This document shows positions 17,472 through 25,966 of a stretch of DNA of 64,000 bases, one piece after another. Position numbers and translations under genes: made by a program. Within the stretch, counting starts at the first letter, position 1, and every line of letters starts with the position of its first letter. The notes under the pieces are model-generated. The model did no database searches, was not told where the DNA came from, and saw only the letters and a program-made list of their open reading frames with translations. The stretch is from Mongoliibacter ruber (lineage in GTDB: Bacteria; Bacteroidota; Bacteroidia; Cytophagales; Cyclobacteriaceae): NCBI RefSeq assembly GCF_003003005.1, contig NZ_PVTR01000003.1, forward strand, positions 391,547 through 455,546, in the 5' to 3' direction.

Positions 17472-18365
17472 TTACACAAAAATCTTCTCCAAAGCCTCTT
17501 CCAAGCGTGGGTACCTGAATTCAAACCCTGCTTCTTGAATCTTCTTAGATGAAGCTTTATTGCCTCCCAGTACCATTTGTGCCATTTCACCTAAAATGAT
17601 TTTTAGGCCAAAACCGGGAACCCCTATGTTTACAAAGAGCTTCCCTTTCTTTTTTGCTGCTTTTTCTGTGAGCTCGGCATTCGTCGCTGGGTTAGGCCCT
17701 ACTGCATTGTAAATACCTTTTACTTGCTCATTTTCGATGGCATAAAAAAACATTCTAGCCAAATCGTCAACCTGAATCCAGCTCATCCATTGTTTTCCTG
17801 AACCCAGAGGTGCTGCAACAGGGGGCTTCAACATTTCCACGAGTGCACCACCTTCTTTTGCTAGTACGATACCGATACGCAACATCACAGTGCGTAATCC
17901 AAGGTTTTCGATTTTGCTCACCTCATCTTCCCAAGCTGTGACAACTTGAGCCAGAAAATCATCTCCAGGCTTGGCATTTTCATCAACCATCTCATTTTCT
18001 GTATTGAACCCATAGTAGCCCACCGCTGATGCAGACACGAAAACTGAAGGTTTTTGAGAGGATTTTTCTATATATTTTCTCAACAAAGAAGTGGACATTG
18101 TCCGACTTTGAAGTATCGCTTTTTTTCGTTCTGCAGTCCACCTTTTATCTGCCACACCCGCTCCCGCAAGATGGATTATTCCATCCGCCCAATTGATGGC
18201 TTCCTCATCCATTTCTTGATTCTGAATGTCCCATTCAAAGGATTTCTGACCTTTATTATCTGCATTTCGGCTCAACCAAGCCACTTCATAACCTTTCCTT
18301 TCCAAAAGATGGGTGATCTTTTTCCCGATCAGTCCCGAACCGCCTGTAATCAATATATGCTTCAT
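17472..18365 (-). CDS. TIGR01777-family NAD-dependent epimerase (YfcH/SDR39U1-like)
   Basis: An atypical extended SDR of about 297 residues. It begins with the Rossmann motif ILITGGSGLIGKKI, has VFVSASAVGYYG, the WEDEV and MLRIGIVLAKEGGAL segments typical of TIGR01777, and a C-terminal DUF1731-like region ending in FEFRYPRLEEALEKIF. The ATG at 18365 is preferred because the family starts directly with the Rossmann strand; an ATG four codons earlier is also in frame. The physiological substrate of this family is not established. Confidence 0.88.
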   Translation of the reverse strand: MKHILITGGSGLIGKKITHLLERKGYEVAWLSRNADNKGQKSFEWDIQNQEMDEEAINWADGIIHLAGAGVADKRWTAERKKAILQSRTMSTSLLRKYIEKSSQKPSVFVSASAVGYYGFNTENEMVDENAKPGDDFLAQVVTAWEDEVSKIENLGLRTVMLRIGIVLAKEGGALVEMLKPPVAAPLGSGKQWMSWIQVDDLARMFFYAIENEQVKGIYNAVGPNPATNAELTEKAAKKKGKLFVNIGVPGFGLKIILGEMAQMVLGGNKASSKKIQEAGFEFRYPRLEEALEKIFV

Positions 18366-18476
18366 ACTTTTCTCCATAACATTACAATCCTTAAGTTATG
18401 GCTTTGTTTGGGAAAGAATAATATTCTGACAATAATTTATGGTTTTTGCGAAGAAAGGCTATTTTTGTCAGTATAA

Positions 18477-18531
18477 AGGTGATGGGGTTCCACCTACAAC
18501 CGCTTCTTTTTGAATGCTGATGACTCCTACT
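18477..18531 (+). promoter_or_regulatory. Fluoride riboswitch (crcB motif)
   Basis: The sequence has the conserved crcB RNA layout. Stem AGGTG (18477-18481) pairs with CACCT (18491-18495). The loop GGGGTT (18484-18489) can pair as a pseudoknot with GACTCC (18522-18527). A second stem is GCTTC/GAATGC (18502-18517), and the conserved GCTGATGACTCCTAC follows. It lies 53 bases before a CLC-F-type antiporter gene on the same strand, the classic partner of this RNA. How it acts is not obvious: a 14-base palindrome at 18551-18564 follows but has no T-run after it. Confidence 0.92.
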
Positions 18532-18583
18532 TCAACACATTTTACAACCGTGGCATGCATGCCATAAAAAAAATTGAGCCTTT

Positions 18584-19882
18584 ATGTTGAAGAGGATTTC
18601 TGATGAACTGAAAGCGAAAAAATTTTTCCAAAAAGAATTCTTTCCAAGTATCATATTCACGGCCAAATGGCTTCTCATTGCAGGAATCGTAGGATTCTTG
18701 GCAGGTTCTGCATCCGCTTTTTTCTTAGTATCACTCGACTGGATGACCAACTACAGAGAAGCAAATTTGTGGATAATAGCACTATTACCCCTCGGAGGAT
18801 TGGTCATTGGATGGACTTATCACAAGTTTGGAGAGTCTGTGGTAAAAGGCAACAACCAACTTTTGGAAGAGTTCTATAATCCCCAAAAAACCATTCCACT
18901 AAGGATGGCGCCCTTGGTCCTATTTGGCACTTTGGCTACACATTTGTTTGGTGGGTCAGCAGGTCGAGAGGGTACTGCCGTGCAGATGGGTGGTGCAATA
19001 GCTGACCAGTTCAGTAAATGGCTTAAATTCACCAAAGAAGACAGGAAGATACTGATCACCATAGGTGTAGCGGCCGGATTTTCTTCCGTATTTGGGACAC
19101 CTTTGGCAGGGGCGGTTTTTGCTTTAGAATGGTTGGTAGTTGGCAGAATCAGGTATGAGTCTATTTTACCGGCATTTCTTGGAGCTTATGTAGCCGATTA
19201 TGCCTGTGCAGAATTCTGGTCCGTCCACCATACACAATATGCGATTCCTTTTGTCCCGAATGTTGACATCACTACTTTGTTGTGGATCATTCCAGCGGGC
19301 ATTTGTTTTGGATTGGCAGGACGTTTATTTGCAAAAGCCACACACGTATGGTCAAAGCTCTTTAAAAATTACATCTCATATCCACCCTTGAGGCCTGTGA
19401 TTGGTGGAGCAATTGTGGCATTATTGGTATTGGCCATGGGCACCACCAAATACATTGGACTTGGCATTCCTACAATTGTGGATGCATTTTCGGAGAATCT
19501 CCCCTGGTACGATTCATTGGTAAAAATAGGTATGACCTCCTTGACATTAGGTGCTGGGTTTAAGGGTGGAGAAGTGACGCCTCTCTTTTATACAGGCGCC
19601 ACCTTGGGCAATGCACTTTCCGGCGTGATTCCACTACCAGTTGCACTTTTGGCAGGAATGGGTTTCGTAGGCGTTTTTTCAGGAGCAACCAACACCCCTT
19701 TGGCATGCACGTTGATGGGAATAGAACTTTTCGGAGCAGAGTCGGGAATTTTTATAGGTGTTGCCTGTGTGGTAGCATATATTTTCAGCGGGCATGCCGG
19801 CATATACAATTCACAAGTCATCGGAAGCCCTAAAAGCATGAAGGCCAAATCAAATAAAGGGCAAAAATTGGGGGAATTGTAG
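18584..19882 (+). CDS. CLC-F-type fluoride/proton antiporter
   Basis: A chloride-channel-family protein of 432 residues with about 10-12 hydrophobic segments. Instead of the chloride-type GSGIP, it has GNNQLL at residues 89-94, the asparagine-containing signature of the fluoride-exporting CLC-F clade. GSAGREGTAVQ (124-134) carries the gating glutamate Glu129, and GGEVTPLFYTGATLGN corresponds to the third selectivity-filter segment. The fluoride riboswitch just upstream supports fluoride export as its function. It would expel fluoride across the inner membrane in exchange for protons. The gene stands alone in its transcription unit. Confidence 0.9.
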   Translation: MLKRISDELKAKKFFQKEFFPSIIFTAKWLLIAGIVGFLAGSASAFFLVSLDWMTNYREANLWIIALLPLGGLVIGWTYHKFGESVVKGNNQLLEEFYNPQKTIPLRMAPLVLFGTLATHLFGGSAGREGTAVQMGGAIADQFSKWLKFTKEDRKILITIGVAAGFSSVFGTPLAGAVFALEWLVVGRIRYESILPAFLGAYVADYACAEFWSVHHTQYAIPFVPNVDITTLLWIIPAGICFGLAGRLFAKATHVWSKLFKNYISYPPLRPVIGGAIVALLVLAMGTTKYIGLGIPTIVDAFSENLPWYDSLVKIGMTSLTLGAGFKGGEVTPLFYTGATLGNALSGVIPLPVALLAGMGFVGVFSGATNTPLACTLMGIELFGAESGIFIGVACVVAYIFSGHAGIYNSQVIGSPKSMKAKSNKGQKLGEL

Positions 19883-20029
19883 CTCTCTTGATATTTATAC
19901 ATTACCAACAATCCATTAAATTGGATTGATGAAATGTTACACAGAACCTAAAGTCGAATTGGACGGTTTAAATTTAGAAATCAATCAACCTCCTCATAAA
20001 GCCTCCCACGTTCCTCCCAAATTTTGAAT

Positions 20030-22864
20030 ATGATGCCAAAAAATTTAAACCCTTTCTTTTTCCTTCTTCTATTTCTATTTCCCTACTGTACCTTTGGCCA
20101 AACTGACCTCTCCCAAAAAGTTCCCCTTGATCCCAGAGTCAAAAAAGGGACTTTAGAAAATGGCTTGGTCTATTATATACAGCAAAACCCAAAACCTGAA
20201 AACAAAGTCGAACTACGACTCGCTGTCAATGCTGGGTCAGTTTTGGAAGATGAAAATCAGCGTGGACTTGCTCATTTTACAGAGCATATGGCCTTTAATG
20301 GGACAGAAAACTTCGAGAAAAATGAGCTCATCTCCTACCTGCAATCCATTGGTGTCTCATTTGGTGCTGACCTGAATGCCTATACGGGGTTTGATGAAAC
20401 AGTATATATCCTTCCGATTCCATCTGATGATCCGGAAAAATTGAAAAGTGGCTTTAGGGTGTTACGTGATTGGGCGGGAGGCATATCTTTCAAAGAAGAT
20501 GACATAGACGCAGAAAGAAGTATCATCGTGGAAGAATGGCGCACCGGGCAAGGCTACAGTCAAAGGCTCCGTGATCAATACCTGCCCAAACTCCTTTACC
20601 AAAGTCAATATGCCGAAAGACTCCCCATTGGTGATATGGAAGTCGTCCAAAACTTCGAGTACGAGACCCTGAGAAAATTTTACCGTGAATGGTATAGACC
20701 CAATAATATGGCTGTCATCGCAGTAGGAGATGCGGATCCTGATGAACTGGAAAAACTCATTTATGATTTTTTTGGAGATTTGGAGAATCCCATAGTCTAC
20801 CCCGAAAGAAAAAAATTCGAAGTGCCGGAACACCAAGAAACCTTGGTAAGTATCGTTACTGATGAGGAAGCTCCAGGCATTCAGATACAGATTTTTTACA
20901 AACACCCACCACTCAGATTCCAAACCAAGAAAGACTATAAGGCTTACTTGATCAGAACCATGTATGCAGGTATGCTTACCCAAAGGTTGGATGAAATCCG
21001 CCAAAAACCTGATGCCCCATTCATCTTTGCAGGCACGGGGTATGGCAACTTTGTAAGGAGCATGGATTATTTCACAGCATCAGGAGTAGTCTCTCCTGGC
21101 AAAGTTGAAGACGGAATACTTTCCTTGATTGTGGAAAACAAGCGTGTAGCCTCTCATGGTTTTACCCAGCCTGAGCTAGACAGGGTCAAAAGAGCCCTGC
21201 TCAACAGTGCCGAACGGTCTTTCAAGGAGATGGACAAAACTGAATCTAGGGCAGTGGTAGGCAGGTATATCAACCATTTTTTAAAAGGAAATTTTGCAGA
21301 AGGCGAAAAATGGAAATATGCATTTTATCAGGAAATATTTCAGGAAATCAGCCTGAATGATATCAATGCCTTGGCTGATGAATTGATTACAGAGGAAAAC
21401 AGGGTGATCATCATCACCGCACCTGACAGCGAAAAGGAAATGCTGCCGACAGATGGTGATATTTTGAATTTGTTTGAAAAGGCTTCTGCACTTGACCTTG
21501 CCCCTTATGAAGAAAAAGAACTTGGGGAGAAACTGATCAGCAACCCTCCATTACCTAACCCCATTACAGAAATATCGGAAGTGGAATCTGTTGGGATTTT
21601 TGAGTATGTGCTTCCAAATGGAGCCAAAGTGTTTGTCAAACCCACTGATTTTAAAAATGACGAAATTGTGTTTACCATCACGGGCAAAGGTGGGGTATCT
21701 GTTTATCCTGATGAGGATCATTACTCAGCCAGTTATGCAGGTGTGATGGTCAATGTTATGGGTGTTGGAGATTTTTCTCCCAGCGACCTAAGAAAAATGC
21801 TGGCTGGAAAAACCGTTTCTGTCACCCCCAATATTGGTACTTATGACCAAAATATTTCAGGATCTTTTTCTCCTAATCAATCAGAAACAGCCCTACAATT
21901 GATACACCTTTATTTTTCGCAACCAAGAGAAGATAAGGAGCTATTCGACATCTATATCAATAACCAAAAAACCCAACTTGCCAGCGCTCAAGCCAATCCT
22001 GATTACCAATTTTCAAAGCAACTGAATAAAATCATTGCCGATGGAAACAAAAGAGGAATGGGGGTTTTCGAACCCGAGGAACTGGATCAGGTTTCCGTGG
22101 ATCGGGGCTTGGAAATATTCCGAGAAAGCTTCTCAAATGCAGCTGATTTTGAATTTTACTTTTCAGGGAATATCGATTTAGAAACCTTCATACCTCTTTT
22201 GGAAACGTATATTGCCACTTTGCCATCTGATCCTACTCAATCGAGAAATTTTAAGGACCTTGGTATCCGTCCGCCAAGAGGAACTACCAAAACCATAGAA
22301 GTGGGGACAGATGAAAAGAGCCAAGTCATACTCTTCTTTTCTGGGGAATCAGAATACAGCAGAGATAGGGCAAGAGACATCACATACCTTGGCGAAATAC
22401 TCACTATCAAATTGATAGAAAGTCTAAGAGAAGAAATAGGTGGCGTATATGGTGTAGGTGCCAGAGGCAGTTTGGTCAATAAGCCTGTAGATCAATTTAC
22501 CTTTTCTGTCAGCTTCCCATGTAGCCCTGACAGGGTTGATGAATTAATTGAAGCAGTATGGAAAGAAATCAAAAAGATCCAAGAAAACGGCCCTGAAGAA
22601 GCTGATCTACAAAAGGTAAAGGAAAAAAGAAAGATTGCATTGGAAGAGAACCTGAAAAGAAACAACTATTGGGTAGCTCAAATGAATGCCATCAGAGAAC
22701 ATGGATTAGATTGGGAGATCGTTTTAAATGCTCAGGATCATATTGAATCAATTGATGAAGAGAGAATCCAAATAGCTGCTCAGGAATTTTTGATTGAAGA
22801 AAATTTGCTTGAAATCAAAAAGTACCCAAAACGAATCAATCCATCAACCGAAGACAATCAGTAA
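20030..22864 (+). CDS. Secreted M16-family zinc peptidase (two-domain)
   Basis: A signal peptide (FFFLLLFLFPYCTFGQ) precedes a double M16 peptidase of about 944 residues. The inverted zinc motif HFTEH is at residues 82-86, and the downstream ERSIIVEEW segment (162-170) holds the third zinc ligand. The second half (from about residue 520, FEYVLPNGAKVFVKPTDFKNDE) is the non-catalytic M16 repeat with a degenerate site. Two consecutive ATG codons at 20030 and 20033 are equally good starts. Family members degrade peptides in the periplasm. It ends 25 bases before a strong terminator. Confidence 0.92.
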   Translation: MMPKNLNPFFFLLLFLFPYCTFGQTDLSQKVPLDPRVKKGTLENGLVYYIQQNPKPENKVELRLAVNAGSVLEDENQRGLAHFTEHMAFNGTENFEKNELISYLQSIGVSFGADLNAYTGFDETVYILPIPSDDPEKLKSGFRVLRDWAGGISFKEDDIDAERSIIVEEWRTGQGYSQRLRDQYLPKLLYQSQYAERLPIGDMEVVQNFEYETLRKFYREWYRPNNMAVIAVGDADPDELEKLIYDFFGDLENPIVYPERKKFEVPEHQETLVSIVTDEEAPGIQIQIFYKHPPLRFQTKKDYKAYLIRTMYAGMLTQRLDEIRQKPDAPFIFAGTGYGNFVRSMDYFTASGVVSPGKVEDGILSLIVENKRVASHGFTQPELDRVKRALLNSAERSFKEMDKTESRAVVGRYINHFLKGNFAEGEKWKYAFYQEIFQEISLNDINALADELITEENRVIIITAPDSEKEMLPTDGDILNLFEKASALDLAPYEEKELGEKLISNPPLPNPITEISEVESVGIFEYVLPNGAKVFVKPTDFKNDEIVFTITGKGGVSVYPDEDHYSASYAGVMVNVMGVGDFSPSDLRKMLAGKTVSVTPNIGTYDQNISGSFSPNQSETALQLIHLYFSQPREDKELFDIYINNQKTQLASAQANPDYQFSKQLNKIIADGNKRGMGVFEPEELDQVSVDRGLEIFRESFSNAADFEFYFSGNIDLETFIPLLETYIATLPSDPTQSRNFKDLGIRPPRGTTKTIEVGTDEKSQVILFFSGESEYSRDRARDITYLGEILTIKLIESLREEIGGVYGVGARGSLVNKPVDQFTFSVSFPCSPDRVDELIEAVWKEIKKIQENGPEEADLQKVKEKRKIALEENLKRNNYWVAQMNAIREHGLDWEIVLNAQDHIESIDEERIQIAAQEFLIEENLLEIKKYPKRINPSTEDNQ

Positions 22865-22889
22865 ACTTAAATCATCTACTGATACAAAA

Positions 22890-22926
22890 GAGCGGGGCTT
22901 TTGCTTAGAATCCCCGCTCATGTTTT
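22890..22926 (+). terminator. Terminator after the M16 peptidase gene
   Basis: GAGCGGGG (22890-22897) pairs with CCCCGCTC (22912-22919), followed by ATGTTTT. The stem is GC-rich and the T-run short. Confidence 0.75.
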
Positions 22927-22957
22927 CCATTTTGATATTTTCTAGCTTTCTTCGCTT

Positions 22958-23581
22958 ATGGATTTTTCTTGGATTTGGATCGGCATCAAAGAAGGCTTTG
23001 CCGAAATGACTTGGTTAGAAGCTGTTGCTGTCTTTTTTGGTATAGCAAGTGTGATATATTCTATCAAAAAAAACATCCTGGTATTTCCCACCGGAATGGT
23101 AAGCACTATTATTTATGTGTACATCTGCCTCCAATACAAACTGTATGCAGATATGGGCATCAATGCTTATTACTTTGGCATGTCTGTATATGGGTGGTAT
23201 CTATGGAGCCGTCCCCCAGGTGAAAAAGAGGAGCTTCCTGTCACATGGCTGAGCAAAAAAGGAATTATTCAGTCTGTTGCCCTGCTTTTGGGTTCTTATG
23301 CAGCTTTGTATTTTGTTTTGTCCAATTTCACGGATAGCGATGTGCCTTATTGGGATTCTTTCACAACTGCATCTGCTTTCGTCGGTATGTTTCTGATGGC
23401 TAAAAAGAAGGTAGAAAACTGGATTGCATGGATCATTACAGATATCGTATCAGTTCCATTATACTATTACAAAGGATTGATGTTGACATCTTTCCAATTT
23501 CTTTTTTTTACTGTATTGGCTACCATTGGATTGATCGAGTGGATCAAATCCGCGAAGAATAAAAAAGCAGAATATGCTTAA
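22958..23581 (+). CDS. pnuC: PnuC/PnuT-family vitamin transporter
   Basis: The 207-residue integral membrane protein has about seven hydrophobic helices and the PnuC motif VYGWYLW near residues 82-88, which lines the substrate site. PnuC proteins are facilitators whose cargo is trapped by phosphorylation inside the cell. The next gene overlaps by eight bases and encodes a NadR-type kinase domain, which favours nicotinamide riboside as substrate. The TPP-riboswitch receptor gene downstream leaves thiamine (PnuT) as an alternative, but a separate gene and terminator lie between them. Confidence 0.88.
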   Translation: MDFSWIWIGIKEGFAEMTWLEAVAVFFGIASVIYSIKKNILVFPTGMVSTIIYVYICLQYKLYADMGINAYYFGMSVYGWYLWSRPPGEKEELPVTWLSKKGIIQSVALLLGSYAALYFVLSNFTDSDVPYWDSFTTASAFVGMFLMAKKKVENWIAWIITDIVSVPLYYYKGLMLTSFQFLFFTVLATIGLIEWIKSAKNKKAEYA

Positions 23582-24095
23582 AAAAATTGTGGTTATCGGT
23601 CCTGAATCCACGGGAAAGAGCACCCTTGCCAAATCCCTCGCAGATCATTACAAATGTAAATGGGTACAAGAATATGCCCGGCAATATCTAAACAACCTTG
23701 ATCAACCTTACCAGTACGAGGATCTCGAAGCAATTGGCAGAGGACAGGTTGGGCTTGAAGATGAAGCCATTCAGAATGCAGCTAAACTTCTGATATGTGA
23801 CACCGACCTCCGAGTGATACAGGTGTGGAGTGAGCACAAATATGGCAAAGTCTCTCCTTGGGTAAAAAGTCAAATAGAGTCAAGAAAATATGATTTATAT
23901 CTCTTGACAGATATTGATATCCCATGGCAAGAAGACCCACAAAGAGAACATCCGGATCCTGTTATGAGAAAGTATTTTTTTGAATGGTACGAAAGGCTAC
24001 TCAAACAAAGCAAAGTTAATTATGCGGTGATTTCCGGTGATTTTGAAAACAGAATGAAAGAATCCATCCGAACTATTAATAAGCTTCTGCAATAA
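23574..24095 (+). CDS. NadR-like ribosylnicotinamide kinase / AAA ATPase
   Basis: The 173-residue P-loop protein has Walker A GPESTGKST (residues 8-16), then VQEYARQYL and a DTDL segment, which match the C-terminal ribosylnicotinamide kinase domain of NadR. The N-terminal nucleotidyltransferase domain of full NadR is absent, as is any helix-turn-helix. It would phosphorylate nicotinamide riboside brought in by PnuC. The ATG overlaps the end of pnuC by eight bases, so the two are translationally coupled. Thiamine kinase-like activity cannot be ruled out from sequence alone. Confidence 0.85.
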   Translation: MLKKIVVIGPESTGKSTLAKSLADHYKCKWVQEYARQYLNNLDQPYQYEDLEAIGRGQVGLEDEAIQNAAKLLICDTDLRVIQVWSEHKYGKVSPWVKSQIESRKYDLYLLTDIDIPWQEDPQREHPDPVMRKYFFEWYERLLKQSKVNYAVISGDFENRMKESIRTINKLLQ

Positions 24096-24144
24096 ATAGT
24101 CAAAAGGAAAGAGTTGAATATTTAATTACTGACAAAAATTTAGG

Positions 24145-24152
24145 TATCTTTG
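24145..24152 (+). promoter_or_regulatory. Possible -7 element for the desaturase gene
   Basis: TATCTTTG matches TAnnTTTG and lies 74 bases before the desaturase ATG. No clear TTTG is found 17-23 bases upstream, only TTTA at 24121, so the promoter is tentative. Confidence 0.4.
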
Positions 24153-24225
24153 GAAGGAATGTAGGATAATCACCCGGCTTATTTTTCATTCGAGTATAAT
24201 TAATAACTAATTCAATTACAATAAG

Positions 24226-25290
24226 ATGCGTCCCCCTAGATTCAATGCCGCGTCCTCCTTTCATTCAGATTTAAAAGGGAGGGTCAAAAATTACTTCACA
24301 GAAAAAAACATCAGTCCTACGGGAAATTTCAAACTGTATTTCAAAGCTGTTTTAATGGTTACATTGTATGTAGCTATATTTATACATTTGGTTTTCTTCA
24401 CGCCTTTCTGGGCCATAGCCTTGCTTGAAGCAATCTTGTTAGGAGCACTGGCTGCCGGAATCGGTTTCAATGTAATGCATGATGGTGCACATGGTAGCTT
24501 TTCACAAAAATCCTGGGTAAATGAACTCGCAGGTGTTACCATCAACTTTTTAGGTGCTAATGTATTTATGTGGAAAACAAAGCACAATGTGGTCCATCAC
24601 TCTTTCACCAATGTGGATGAAGTAGATGATGATATGAATGCCCGCCCTCTTTTGAGGTTATGCCCTAATCAGAAAAAATACGCTATCCATAAGTATCAGC
24701 ACAAGTATTTCCTTTTGGTGTACTCTATACTTTACATTTATTGGGTGTTTGTTACTGATTACAAAAAATACATCACCAAAAAAGTAGGTCAGACACCTAT
24801 TGCAAAAATGGACGTCAAAGAGCATTTGGTTTTTTGGGGCTTCAAAGCAATCCACCTGGCTTTATTTGTGGCCTTGCCATTTTACACTGTTGGATTTTTG
24901 CCTTGGTTGATAGGTTTCCTTACCTATGGTATAGCGACAGGAATATGCTTAAGTGTAGTCTTTCAGCTTGCACACTCTTTGGAAGAAACTGAATTCCCTA
25001 TGCCTGATCAAGTTACCAACAAACTTGAAAATGATTGGGCAGTTCATCAACTCAAGACCACAGCCAATTTTGCCACCAACAATAAAGTGCTTTCTTGGAT
25101 GATCGGTGGTTTGAATTTCCAAATCGAACACCATCTTTTCCCAAATATTTCCCATATCCACTATCCTGCCATCAGCAAGATCATCAGGGAAACTTGTGAG
25201 GAATACAAAATAAAATACATAGAGCATCCTAAAATGCGCCTTGCATTCGCCTCTCACGTCAAGCACTTGAAGTACTTAGGAGAAAATTGA
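24226..25290 (+). CDS. Membrane fatty acid desaturase (acyl-lipid, front-end type)
   Basis: The 354-residue integral membrane desaturase shows the three histidine boxes of the di-iron site: HDGAH in the first third, HNVVHH near residues 121-126, and QIEHH in NFQIEHHLFPN near the end. The glutamine in place of the first histidine of the third box is the mark of front-end or delta-6-like acyl-lipid desaturases. Hydrophobic helices surround the first two boxes. It introduces a double bond into membrane lipid acyl chains, often in response to cold. The gene is followed by a gap of several hundred bases with a terminator at 25438. Confidence 0.92.
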   Translation: MRPPRFNAASSFHSDLKGRVKNYFTEKNISPTGNFKLYFKAVLMVTLYVAIFIHLVFFTPFWAIALLEAILLGALAAGIGFNVMHDGAHGSFSQKSWVNELAGVTINFLGANVFMWKTKHNVVHHSFTNVDEVDDDMNARPLLRLCPNQKKYAIHKYQHKYFLLVYSILYIYWVFVTDYKKYITKKVGQTPIAKMDVKEHLVFWGFKAIHLALFVALPFYTVGFLPWLIGFLTYGIATGICLSVVFQLAHSLEETEFPMPDQVTNKLENDWAVHQLKTTANFATNNKVLSWMIGGLNFQIEHHLFPNISHIHYPAISKIIRETCEEYKIKYIEHPKMRLAFASHVKHLKYLGEN

Positions 25291-25437
25291 TTTTAACCTA
25301 TTTATGATTATCAGCTAATCTTCTCCTAAGCAAAAAACCTAAATATTTGGTCAGTTGGATATTGATTGATACTTGTGATCGATATCTAACTTGTTATTTT
25401 GATCCTGCTGATTAAGAGGCAGATAACCATATTGTTA

Positions 25438-25475
25438 TAAACCGGAGACATAAATCTCCGGTTTATATTTTTTTA
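25438..25475 (+). terminator. Terminator upstream of the TPP-controlled unit
   Basis: TAAACCGGAGA pairs perfectly with TCTCCGGTTTA and is followed by TATTTTTTTT. It lies about 150 bases after the desaturase stop codon and separates this gene from the receptor unit. Confidence 0.88.
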
Positions 25476-25673
25476 ACCTAATTCAAATGAATTCCTTTCG
25501 ATATTCACAATGCCGACAGAAAAACTTAAAATCATTAATTATTCGTTGATTTCTGAATTAATATCCACTTATATCCAGTATCTACAAATATCAAATACAA
25601 CTGGAACTCACAGGTTATAATGAATGACAGATTTTGTCAATAGTGTCATGAAGTATTTATAAAACCTCATTTT

Positions 25674-25704
25674 TTTGCTTCATAAGGTTTTCAAACTACC
25701 TTTG
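25674..25704 (+). promoter_or_regulatory. Bacteroidota promoter driving the TPP riboswitch
   Basis: TTTG at 25674-25677 and TACCTTTG at 25697-25704 are separated by exactly 19 bases, a textbook match to the consensus. Transcription would start about 5-7 bases later, just at the 5' edge of the riboswitch. Confidence 0.8.
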
Positions 25705-25712
25705 TGCTCAAG

Positions 25713-25795
25713 ATCATTAGGGGTGCCCCAATACAACGGGCTGAGATCATACCCACAATACCTGATCCGGGTAGTGCCGGCGAAGGGAAATGAGG
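25713..25795 (+). promoter_or_regulatory. TPP (thiamine pyrophosphate) riboswitch
   Basis: The conserved THI-box elements are in order: AGGGGTGCC at 25719, GGGCTGAGATCATACCC around 25738-25754, ACCTGATCCGGGTAGTGCC around 25760-25778, GGCGAAGGGA around 25779-25788. The closing helix can form from TCATT (25714-25718) and AATGA (25789-25793). A possible downstream hairpin around 25830-25845 (GGTAC/GTACC) could take part in the switch. It precedes the TonB-dependent receptor gene, so the receptor should be repressed by TPP. Confidence 0.96.
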
Positions 25796-25966
25796 AACCA
25801 AAAAAGAAAGGAAAAGACCTAGGTCATCGGGTACTATGTACCTGATCAATCGCATGCAAAACAGTTTTTCTTTCCACTTTGGTAACGGGTAAACAATTTG
25901 AAGAAAATCCCCCTTGATTTTCTGATGTTTAACCAAAAATCCGGCAACGGAAAAGTATCAATCAAC

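Noticed and set aside
18551..18564. Palindrome TGGCATGCATGCCA read as an intrinsic terminator of the fluoride unit
   Set aside because: It is followed by an A-run, not a T-run, on the plus strand, and on the minus strand no T-run follows the stem either.
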